A DNA stretch of 7,233 nt from NCBI GenBank assembly GCA_021769025.1, contig JAETTS010000122.1:1-7233 (forward strand), in the 5' to 3' direction. The notes under the pieces are model-generated. The model was not told the origin of the DNA, made no database searches, and saw only the letters and a program-made list of their open reading frames with translations. Both the position numbers and the translations under genes were made by a program. The stretch is from Enterocloster bolteae (lineage in GTDB: Bacteria; Bacillota_A; Clostridia; Lachnospirales; Lachnospiraceae). Below, in pieces: positions 1 to 6,140 of the stretch. How positions within the stretch are numbered: position 1 is the first letter of the stretch; every line of letters starts with the position of its first letter.

Positions 1-356
1 CTGATGTACAGGAATTATTGATTATTTCAGATGTCCTTATAACAGATTATTCCTCTATATTATGGGATTTTTCTCTTCAAAAGAAACCGGTGTTTTTGTA
101 CCAGAATGATGAGCAGGAGTATCTTGATGACAGAGGGTTTTACAGTCCTCTATGTGAGTGGCCGTATCCAAGAGCTCATAATTTAGAAAATCTTTATAGG
201 AAAATAGCAGAGTTTGAGGAAGAGGAATATATTAGTGATTTGGAGAGATTTTTTCAGAAATGGACCTCGTTTGATGATGGACATGCATCAGCACGGGCGG
301 TTGAAAGGATAATGGATGTAATTCATAATCCCCAAAAGTACATGAAAAGCAGGTGA
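1..356 (+). CDS. CDP-glycerol glycerophosphotransferase family protein, C-terminal part (5' truncated by window)
   Basis: The reading frame is already open at base 3 and ends at TGA 354-356, so only the last 117 or so residues are present; the in-window TTG at 18 is not a real start. The fragment opens with a D-V-Q-E-L-L stretch followed by LITDYSS, then a KPVFLY segment, an RGFY motif and a closing DGHASARAVERI segment. This order is typical of the C-terminal half of the GT-B fold in TagB/TagF enzymes (Glyphos_transf family), which transfer phosphoglycerol from CDP-glycerol to a lipid-linked or glycan acceptor at the cytoplasmic face of the membrane. The N-terminal catalytic half lies outside the window, so priming versus polymerising activity cannot be told. 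GC is low here (about 37% by hand count over 1-360), lower than downstream. The next gene starts 5 nt after the stop. Confidence 0.85.
   Translation, partial: DVQELLIISDVLITDYSSILWDFSLQKKPVFLYQNDEQEYLDDRGFYSPLCEWPYPRAHNLENLYRKIAEFEEEEYISDLERFFQKWTSFDDGHASARAVERIMDVIHNPQKYMKSR
351..355 (+). promoter_or_regulatory. Shine-Dalgarno site for the GT2 gene
   Basis: AGGTG at 351-355 lies 6 nt before ATG 362 and overlaps the stop of the preceding gene. It favours ATG 362 over the in-frame GTG at 353, which has no purine-rich site at a suitable distance. The resulting protein begins MPKVSIIIPVYN, the usual GT2 N-terminus. Confidence 0.6.
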
Positions 357-361
357 TACCT

Positions 362-1654
362 ATGCCAAAAGTTTCCATTATAATCCCAGTCTACAATGTC
401 GAATCATATATCAGAACCTGCATAGACAGCGTCCTCGCCCAATCCCTGAAAGATTTGGAAATCATCTGCGTCGATGACGGTTCAACAGACAGCAGTCCGG
501 CCATCCTGGATGATTATGCAAGCAAAGACAGCCGGGTCAAAGTTATACATAAGCCCAACCGGGGATACGGGCATTCAATGAATGTGGGGTATGAGGCAGC
601 CACTGGCGAATACATAGGAATTGTTGAAAGCGATGATTACATCCTTCCGGACATGTATGGGACGCTGTACGATTATGCTGTTTCCAATGATTTGGATTTA
701 ATCAAATCAGAGTGTATCCAGTTCTGGGATACGCTCCATTATTCAAAGAGAATCCATGTAAGCGCCATGGACGGGTATTTTGGAAAGGTTCTTCAGAAAG
801 AGGACCGGATTCTTTTTTTCCAGTTTTATATGAATACCTGGTCCGGGATATATAGACGAAGCTTTCTCGCGGAAAATGGAATCAGGCATAATGAAACTCC
901 GGGAGCTTCTTACCAGGACAATGGTTTCTGGATTCAGACCATGTCCCTGTGTAACAGGGCCATGTGGCTTGACAGTGCGTTCTATATGTACCGCCAGGAT
1001 AATCCCGCAGCGTCGGTCAAGAGCAAGGACAAGGTACTGGCTATGTACCGTGAGTACTGCGATGTGGAAACCTTTTTGGAACAAAAGCACCTCACCCAGG
1101 AGCTGGGTATCTGCCGGTACTACCGGATGATGCGCCACAGAGGGACTTTTATCAGAATAAGCGAGGAATACAAACAGGAATATGCACAGCTAATCGTCCG
1201 GGATTGGGATTTATATTATAACCAAATCAAAGATTTAAATATCGGGTCAAAGGAAGAACTGTTCCATTGGATTCGTGATTTAAAGGAGGAGGGACGGGTA
1301 GGACAGATAATCTCCGAAATCCTGTCAGTAAAAAAAGAAATAGACAGGTGCGGCCGGATTATCATATACGGCGCAGGAGCCTGGGCTGAAAATGTCTGCC
1401 TGAGACTGTACAATAACGGATACTATGATAAAGTGGAAGCCATCTGCGTCTCAGGAGTGCCGTCCAAGCCATATCTCTGGGGGAGGGAAGTACTACCCTT
1501 TGATAGAATCCGGAACAGAGCCGATGCCCTTTTTATCATCGCAGTGAACAGAAAGGGAACATTTTATACTGAAATAGAGAAACGTCTGCTGGCAGAGGGA
1601 ATAAAGAATTATATGGCTGCGGATACAATCGTGGATTATTTTTACATAGTGTAG
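362..1654 (+). CDS. Family 2 glycosyltransferase with C-terminal Rossmann-like module
   Basis: The 430-residue product starts directly with the GT-A fold: VSIIIPVYNVE at about 4-14, the nucleotide-binding VDDGSTD at 37-43, and the metal-binding ESDD at 89-92 (a DXD-equivalent). It should therefore transfer a sugar from a nucleotide-sugar to a growing cytoplasmic glycan; donor and acceptor cannot be read from the sequence. Residues about 110-320 are a mostly helical extension seen in many capsule and teichoic-acid GT2 enzymes. From about 331 a second domain begins with GRIIIYGAGAW, a glycine-rich beta-alpha-beta start, and runs to the end; its role is unknown. No transmembrane segment is evident. 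ATG 362 was preferred to GTG 353 because of the AGGTG site; the alternative would add only three residues. It lies just downstream of a glycerophosphotransferase and belongs to the same operon. Confidence 0.9.
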   Translation: MPKVSIIIPVYNVESYIRTCIDSVLAQSLKDLEIICVDDGSTDSSPAILDDYASKDSRVKVIHKPNRGYGHSMNVGYEAATGEYIGIVESDDYILPDMYGTLYDYAVSNDLDLIKSECIQFWDTLHYSKRIHVSAMDGYFGKVLQKEDRILFFQFYMNTWSGIYRRSFLAENGIRHNETPGASYQDNGFWIQTMSLCNRAMWLDSAFYMYRQDNPAASVKSKDKVLAMYREYCDVETFLEQKHLTQELGICRYYRMMRHRGTFIRISEEYKQEYAQLIVRDWDLYYNQIKDLNIGSKEELFHWIRDLKEEGRVGQIISEILSVKKEIDRCGRIIIYGAGAWAENVCLRLYNNGYYDKVEAICVSGVPSKPYLWGREVLPFDRIRNRADALFIIAVNRKGTFYTEIEKRLLAEGIKNYMAADTIVDYFYIV

Positions 1655-1695
1655 ATTCGGGGTATGGATGCAGGGTATAGAAAACACGGTTGAGT

Positions 1696-1749
1696 AACAG
1701 ACAGGCAACAGACGGCAGACAGGTAACAAACAGCAGACAGGCAGCAGAC
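1696..1749 (+). repeat. Three imperfect 18-bp tandem repeats (CAGACAGG core)
   Basis: Three adjacent 18-bp units lie at 1696-1713, 1714-1731 and 1732-1749. Each contains CAGACAGG at the same position (1698, 1716, 1734), and a fourth core copy at 1745-1752 follows after 11 bp. If translated in frame with the downstream gene, the units read NRQATD, GRQVTN and SRQAAD. The repeat ends 15 bp before the GGAGGG ribosome binding site. It may be slippage-prone sequence; no function is evident. Confidence 0.75.
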
Positions 1750-1763
1750 AGGCGGCCGATAGT

Positions 1764-1769
1764 GGAGGG
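1764..1769 (+). promoter_or_regulatory. Shine-Dalgarno site deciding the GTG start of the cytidylyltransferase
   Basis: GGAGGG at 1764-1769 lies 7 nt upstream of GTG 1777. This near-consensus site supports GTG 1777 over the upstream in-frame TTG 1690, which would add a 29-residue repetitive extension absent from the IspD/TarI family. Confidence 0.75.
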
Positions 1770-1776
1770 ATTAGGA

Positions 1777-2493
1777 GTGAATGTAGCGATTGTAATTGCC
1801 GGTGGCTCCGGCCAGCGGTCAGGCCAGGATATTCCCAAGCAGTTTATCCATGTGTATGATAAGCCCATATTGATTTATACCCTTGAGGGATTCCAGAAAC
1901 ATCCCCAGATTGACGCCATCGGGCTGGTGTGCATTGACGGCTGGCATGATGTGGTAAGGGCTTATGCGAAGCAGTTTAATATAGATAAGCTTCAATGGAT
2001 TATATCCGGCGGCAGGACTACCCAGGAATCCATCCGGAACGGTGTTTTTCAACTGGAAGGTACATGTGGTGAGGAGGACATCATTATTATACATGATGGA
2101 ATCCGTCCGCTGGTTGAGGATTCGGTTTTGTCAGATGTAATCTTAAAGTGCAGGCAGTATGGAAACGCGGTAACCGCCCTTCCGTATAATGAGCAGATTT
2201 TTGTGGCGGATGATGAGGTGTCTACAGTCAGGTACATCCCAAGGGAGGCCCTGCGGAGGGTTTCAACGCCCCAGGCATACAGGTATGGAATGCTTGACAG
2301 GGCTTACCATGAAGCGTTTGAAAAGGAAATCGGCATATATGGATCTTCTTACACAAATACCATGATGGTTGAACTGGGGGAGCGGCTGTATTTTGCCAAT
2401 GGGTCCGAGAAGAATATAAAAATAACTACCAGGGATGACTTTGAGCTGTTTAAGGCATATCTTAAGATGGAAAAGGATAACTGGCTGAAGTAG
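1777..2493 (+). CDS. IspD/TarI-family cytidylyltransferase (probable CDP-alditol or CDP-sugar synthesis)
   Basis: The 238-residue product has the usual length of the family, which joins a sugar- or polyol-phosphate to CTP to give a CDP-linked precursor and pyrophosphate. The CTP-binding signature AGGSGQRSGQDIPKQF is at 8-23 (R14 and K21 match the conserved Arg and Lys), GGRTTQES at 78-85, HDGIRP at 106-111, R156, TPQ at 164-166, and NIKITTRDD at 213-221, a C-terminal motif also seen in TarI. Members include IspD (methylerythritol-phosphate pathway) and TarI (ribitol 5-phosphate for teichoic acid). The HDGIRP variant and the glycopolymer setting favour a TarI-like role, but the substrate cannot be assigned, so no symbol is given. 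Start GTG 1777 was chosen from the GGAGGG site and because MNVAIVIAGG is the expected N-terminus. The next gene begins 8 nt downstream and is probably its pathway partner. Confidence 0.87.
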   Translation: MNVAIVIAGGSGQRSGQDIPKQFIHVYDKPILIYTLEGFQKHPQIDAIGLVCIDGWHDVVRAYAKQFNIDKLQWIISGGRTTQESIRNGVFQLEGTCGEEDIIIIHDGIRPLVEDSVLSDVILKCRQYGNAVTALPYNEQIFVADDEVSTVRYIPREALRRVSTPQAYRYGMLDRAYHEAFEKEIGIYGSSYTNTMMVELGERLYFANGSEKNIKITTRDDFELFKAYLKMEKDNWLK

Positions 2494-2496
2494 GAG
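2492..2496 (+). promoter_or_regulatory. Shine-Dalgarno site for the SDR gene
   Basis: AGGAG at 2492-2496 overlaps the stop codon of the cytidylyltransferase gene and lies 5 nt before ATG 2502 and 8 nt before ATG 2505. Either could be used; they differ by one methionine. Confidence 0.6.
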
Positions 2497-2501
2497 TGTA
2501 G

Positions 2502-3584
2502 ATGATGAATATGGCAGACAGAACGGATATATTGGATAATCCTTTATATTTGGAGGATGTAAGGTATGTGGCGGACCTGGATCTTTCCTGGGACAGTCTT
2601 CAGGATAAGAGGGTTCTGATTACCGGGGCAAGCGGATTGATTGGCAGCTTTTTCGTTGACGTGTTGATGGAACGGAACCGGGCCCATTCCATGGGCTGCA
2701 GTATATGGGCGCTGGGGCGTAATGAGGAGGCTGCAAGGAAGCGGTTTTTCAGGTATCTGGACAGTCCCTGGTTCCATTTTGTGCCTCATGATATAAATGA
2801 TTCGCTGGAAGGCAAAATGGATGAAGCCTTTGATTATATCCTGCACCTGGCAAGCAATACCCATCCGGTGGCTTATGCCACGAATCCGGTTGCTACCATA
2901 ACCACCAATGTTTTGGGAACGGACCATCTGCTGAGATATGCTGTAAGCCATAATGTCAAGCGGTTTGTTTTCGCATCCTCCAATGAGGTCTACGGGGAAA
3001 ACAGGGGGGATGTTGAGTTTTTTAATGAAACATACTGCGGCTATATTGATTCCAATACCCTCCGCGCAGGATATCCGGAAAGTAAGCGGTGCGGGGAAGC
3101 TTTATGCCAGGCCTACCACAAGGAGCTTGGAATTGATGTGGTGATTCCGCGTTTTACCCGCTCTTATGGGCCGACTATGCTCATGTCTGATACAAAGGCA
3201 GTCTCCCAGTTCATACGCAATGGAATAAGGGGACAGGATATCGTGCTTAAAAGTGAGGGAAACCAGTATTATTCCTATACCTACGCGGCAGACGCTGCGG
3301 CTGGGCTTCTTGCGGTAATGCTTTGCGGGAAATGCGGGGAGGCATATAATATAGCTGACAGTAAATCAGATATTACATTAAGGGATTTATCCCATATTAT
3401 AGCCGGTTTATGCAATACGGAAGTGATTTTCGAGATTCCGGATGCTGTTGAAAAAGCAGGGTACAGCACCGCCACTAAAGCAAGGCTGGACGGAAGCAGG
3501 CTGAAGGGATTGGGCTGGAGCATGAAATACGACATCAGGACAGGCATAGAACGAACCATTGACATAATGAGGAGCAAAGAGTGA
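2502..3584 (+). CDS. Extended short-chain dehydrogenase (NAD-dependent epimerase/dehydratase family)
   Basis: The 360-residue product is an extended SDR acting on a nucleotide-linked sugar or related substrate in the cytoplasm. After a lead of about 38 residues comes the NAD(P)-binding Rossmann motif GASGLIG at 42-48, an ILHLAS segment near 110-115, the active-site strand SSNEVYG at 159-165 and the catalytic YPESK (YxxxK) at 191-195. The C-terminal part with YTYAADAAAGL and the EAYNIAD segment forms the substrate-binding lobe. It resembles the dTDP-glucose 4,6-dehydratase / UDP-glucuronate decarboxylase branch, but position 161 is Asn where RmlB-type dehydratases have Asp. Pairing with an IspD/TarI-like enzyme 8 nt upstream suggests that it makes or modifies a CDP-linked alditol or sugar; the exact reaction is not determinable. 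Its stop TGA overlaps the next start by one base, implying translational coupling. Confidence 0.85.
   Translation: MMNMADRTDILDNPLYLEDVRYVADLDLSWDSLQDKRVLITGASGLIGSFFVDVLMERNRAHSMGCSIWALGRNEEAARKRFFRYLDSPWFHFVPHDINDSLEGKMDEAFDYILHLASNTHPVAYATNPVATITTNVLGTDHLLRYAVSHNVKRFVFASSNEVYGENRGDVEFFNETYCGYIDSNTLRAGYPESKRCGEALCQAYHKELGIDVVIPRFTRSYGPTMLMSDTKAVSQFIRNGIRGQDIVLKSEGNQYYSYTYAADAAAGLLAVMLCGKCGEAYNIADSKSDITLRDLSHIIAGLCNTEVIFEIPDAVEKAGYSTATKARLDGSRLKGLGWSMKYDIRTGIERTIDIMRSKE
3569..3574 (+). promoter_or_regulatory. Shine-Dalgarno site for the multidomain fusion gene
   Basis: GAGGAG at 3569-3574, inside the end of the SDR gene, is 6 nt from GTG 3581 and 9 nt from ATG 3584. Both are in frame and differ by one residue; ATG 3584 overlaps the SDR stop as TGATG. 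Confidence 0.6.
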
Positions 3585-5980
3585 TGACTGCACAGGAAAT
3601 CATAAAGGAGCTGCCCAAAGGGCTGATTAAATGGTATGAATTTAAGAAAGGTACCAGGGCGCTGTATATAATGGGTCATGGGAATCTGGACCAATCCCTG
3701 AAAGAGTCTCTCATGGAATGTGGATTATATATGGAATGCGCGGCCATGGATGAGGTGGATGGCTGGGCTGCGGATGAGATGGAGGGCCGTACAGTTGATG
3801 GGTTTTATGACAGGACCTTGTCCGGCTATGAATATATTCTGATGTCGTCGGCTGTTGAACAGGCTGAACCGGAAGCAGGGCTCATCAAGCTGTTGAAGAA
3901 AGTACGCACACTGCTTAAGGCGGACGGGAAACTGTTCCTGGTAACGGAAAACAGAATGGCTGTCCGTTATTTTTGCGGGGACAAGGATCCCTTTACCGGA
4001 CGCAATTTTGATGGGATAGAAAACTATAAACGGGTAAGTGCATTTGACAAAAAACGCCTTGCAGGAAGGCTGTACTCAAAAGCAGAACTTACAGGCATAC
4101 TGGAACAGGCTGGTTTCCCATACCACCGATTCTATTCTGTTTTTCCGGATATCACCAGTCCGCAGATTCTGTTTGCAGAGGATTATACACCGGATGAGGA
4201 GTTGGATATCCGTATATTTCCCCAGTACCATAGCCCGGATACCGTGTTTTTAGAGGAAGAAAATCTATATACATCCATGATACAAAACGGGCTGTTTCAC
4301 AAGATGGCCAATGGTTTTCTGATTGAATGCTCTTTGGAGGCGATATGTTCCAATGCATCCCAGATTACGGTTTCAACGGAACGGGGAAAAGAGAATGCGC
4401 TGTGTACTATCATTGTGCGGGACGGAATGGTTATAAAAAAACCGTTGTATGCAGAAGGCAGAAGGAAGCTGGGAAAGCTTTGGGAGAATAACTGCTATCT
4501 GCAGCGGCACGGCGTAAGGATGATAGAAGGCAGCCTGGTGGACGGAACCTTTGTTATGCCATTTGTGGATGGGATGTCCATGGTAAAGCATTTCCGTCAG
4601 CTGATGGCAGAGAATAAAAATGAATTTCTTCGCCAGTTCGATTGCTTGTGGAACCTGATTCTTCATTCCTCGGAGCATGTGGCCTATGATGCTGTGGATT
4701 GGGATCATTTTAATCCGCGATGGGATGAGGAAAAGAACGAATTAAAACAAAAGAAGATTGACAGAAGTAGATGGAAAAAGGTTGCCTTTGGTTCAGATGA
4801 GGACAGGGAAGCCCTTGGGGCAGTATTGGAGCGGGGATACATTGACCTGGTATTGCTGAATGGATTTGTGGTCAACGGGGAATATGTTTTTTTTGATCAG
4901 GAATTATATGTGGAGAATCTTCCGGCGAAAGCAATCATGCTGCGTAATATAGACCTTTTATATCATGGGGACACCAGAATGGAGGTTATACTGCCCAGGA
5001 AGGAATTGCTGGAACGATATAAACTTGACAGCTGCATAGAGATTTATTACGCACATATCGGTCACTTTTTAAACAAACTCCGGAATGACGACATTTTGTA
5101 TTCCTATCATCTGGCGCACAGGAGAAATCATGAGATTGTCCATTCCAACCGCCAGCGTATGAATTATTCAGCACAAGAGTACCAGCGGCTGTTTGTAGAT
5201 ATATTTAAGAATCTGGATAATAAAAAGCTGTATCTGTTCGGATCCGGCAACTTTGCCCGGAAATTTCTTGCGCTGTATAGGGATGAGTATGAGATAGCGG
5301 GAGTGATTGATAATAATGAAACAAAATGGGGTACTGCAATAGAGGGGATTGAAATTGCAGCACCGTCTGTGTTAGAAGGACTTGACGCCGGTACATACAA
5401 GGTCATTATCTGCATTAAGAATTATGTGGGAGCTTTCAGACAGGTAAGAGACCTGGGCGCCATAAACATAGGCATTTATGACCCTAATACAGAATATCCG
5501 CGGAGACAGGGAAAGGTCTTTAACGGGCCGTTATCTGGTACACAGGTAAAGAAAAAGTATCATATCGGGTATGCGGCAGGGGTATTTGACCTGTTTCACG
5601 TAGGACATCTCAATTTACTCCGGCGTGCCAAAGAGCAGTGCGATTATCTGATTGTGGGGGTGGTGACGGATGAGGGAGTACGCAGAAATAAACAGACGGA
5701 CAGTGTAATCCCTTTTGAGGAACGTCTTGCTATGGTTCAGGCATGCAGATATGTGGATGAGGCGGTTGAAATACCATTTGAATTTTGCGATACAAAGGAT
5801 GCCTATTTGAAATACCAGTTTGATGCCCAGTTTTCCGGCAGCGATTATGCCCGGGATCCTGCCTGGCTGAAGAAGCGGGAGTTTCTGCGGGAACATGGAG
5901 CTGAACTTGTGTTTCTTTCCTATACGGAGAGTACAAGCTCCACTAAGATAAAAGAGATGATTAATAGAAAGTTGTTGTAA
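3584..5980 (+). CDS. Four-part fusion: methyltransferase-like, kinase-like, Rossmann-like and TagD-type glycerol-3-phosphate cytidylyltransferase
   Basis: The product is 798 residues. (a) About 1-200 resembles class I SAM methyltransferases of clostridial glycopolymer loci: LLKADGKLFLVTENR, then YFCGD..TGRNFDGIENY at 129-147 and LYSKAELTGILEQAGF at 163-178; the glycine-rich SAM motif I is reduced to MGHGN at 30-34. (b) About 250-520 looks like a choline/aminoglycoside-kinase-type domain: VIKKPL at 283-288 as candidate ATP lysine, D421-x4-N426 and FFDQE at 436-440 as Brenner-like and metal-binding motifs. (c) 547 to about 650 is a Rossmann-like module starting KKLYLFGSGN. (d) About 659-798 is a complete TagD domain with GVFDLFHVGH (HxGH at 672-675) and YTESTSSTKIK near 780-790, which converts CTP and glycerol 3-phosphate to CDP-glycerol. 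Part (d) is secure; (a) and (b) are family resemblance with uncertain activity. Single TagD enzymes are about 130 residues, so most of this protein is additional. It supplies the donor for the flanking glycerophosphotransferases. Confidence 0.85.
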   Translation: MTAQEIIKELPKGLIKWYEFKKGTRALYIMGHGNLDQSLKESLMECGLYMECAAMDEVDGWAADEMEGRTVDGFYDRTLSGYEYILMSSAVEQAEPEAGLIKLLKKVRTLLKADGKLFLVTENRMAVRYFCGDKDPFTGRNFDGIENYKRVSAFDKKRLAGRLYSKAELTGILEQAGFPYHRFYSVFPDITSPQILFAEDYTPDEELDIRIFPQYHSPDTVFLEEENLYTSMIQNGLFHKMANGFLIECSLEAICSNASQITVSTERGKENALCTIIVRDGMVIKKPLYAEGRRKLGKLWENNCYLQRHGVRMIEGSLVDGTFVMPFVDGMSMVKHFRQLMAENKNEFLRQFDCLWNLILHSSEHVAYDAVDWDHFNPRWDEEKNELKQKKIDRSRWKKVAFGSDEDREALGAVLERGYIDLVLLNGFVVNGEYVFFDQELYVENLPAKAIMLRNIDLLYHGDTRMEVILPRKELLERYKLDSCIEIYYAHIGHFLNKLRNDDILYSYHLAHRRNHEIVHSNRQRMNYSAQEYQRLFVDIFKNLDNKKLYLFGSGNFARKFLALYRDEYEIAGVIDNNETKWGTAIEGIEIAAPSVLEGLDAGTYKVIICIKNYVGAFRQVRDLGAINIGIYDPNTEYPRRQGKVFNGPLSGTQVKKKYHIGYAAGVFDLFHVGHLNLLRRAKEQCDYLIVGVVTDEGVRRNKQTDSVIPFEERLAMVQACRYVDEAVEIPFEFCDTKDAYLKYQFDAQFSGSDYARDPAWLKKREFLREHGAELVFLSYTESTSSTKIKEMINRKLL

Positions 5981-6140
5981 TATAGCCTTGAGTTATGTTT
6001 AACAGTGCATCGGATGCTGAACTCTATGAACTTCTGACCGGTTTAGGTAAATGGCAAATGTTCGGGTGTAGACTATATTCGTCTGGCAGGTCAGATGGAT
6101 CAAATCAGCGTCAGGCAAAACAAAGGATGGGGAGAAAAAC
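5981..6140 (+). other. Intergenic gap before the last gene
   Basis: These 160 nt break an otherwise compact gene order. A TATATT at 6074-6079 could be a -10 box, but the best upstream match about 16 nt away (TGGCAA at 6052-6057) is a poor -35, so no promoter is called. A short inverted repeat, GAGTT/AACTC with GCAT/ATGC inside, sits around 5990-6025 but has no T-run, so no terminator is called. The ribosome binding site of the next gene is at its 3' end. Confidence 0.4.
6129..6134 (+). promoter_or_regulatory. Shine-Dalgarno site for the last gene
   Basis: GGGGAG at 6129-6134 is 6 nt upstream of ATG 6141. It sets the start of a reading frame that has no stop inside the window. A second in-frame ATG at 6150 is placed less well. 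Confidence 0.7.

Larger units (their letters stand above)
1655..1776 (+). other. Intergenic gap between the GT2 and cytidylyltransferase genes
   Basis: This 122-nt spacer is the longest break in the first six genes. I find no convincing -35/-10 pair and no hairpin followed by a T-run, so the operon probably reads through. Its second half holds a short tandem repeat and the ribosome binding site of the next gene. The frame stays open from TTG 1690 into the cytidylyltransferase, but that start lacks a well-placed ribosome binding site. Confidence 0.5.

Noticed and set aside
743..1138. 131-codon antisense ORF inside the GT2 gene
   Set aside because: It lies wholly opposite a well-supported GT2 coding frame, has no recognisable domain, and is best explained as a shadow of codon usage.
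1690..1776. TTG 1690 as the start of the cytidylyltransferase
   Set aside because: No well-spaced Shine-Dalgarno site; it would add a repetitive extension not known in the family. GTG 1777 has GGAGGG 7 nt upstream and gives the expected N-terminus.
3281..3694. 137-codon antisense ORF across the SDR/fusion junction
   Set aside because: It overlaps two strongly supported genes, shows no family motif, and has the composition of a reversed coding strand.
5988..6030. Inverted repeat GAGTT...AACTC with an inner GCAT/ATGC as a possible terminator
   Set aside because: The stem is short and interrupted, and no T-run follows it; it does not meet the pattern of an intrinsic terminator.
6052..6079. TGGCAA...TATATT as a promoter for the last gene
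   Set aside because: The -10 is acceptable but the -35 match is poor; in AT-rich spacer this could be chance.
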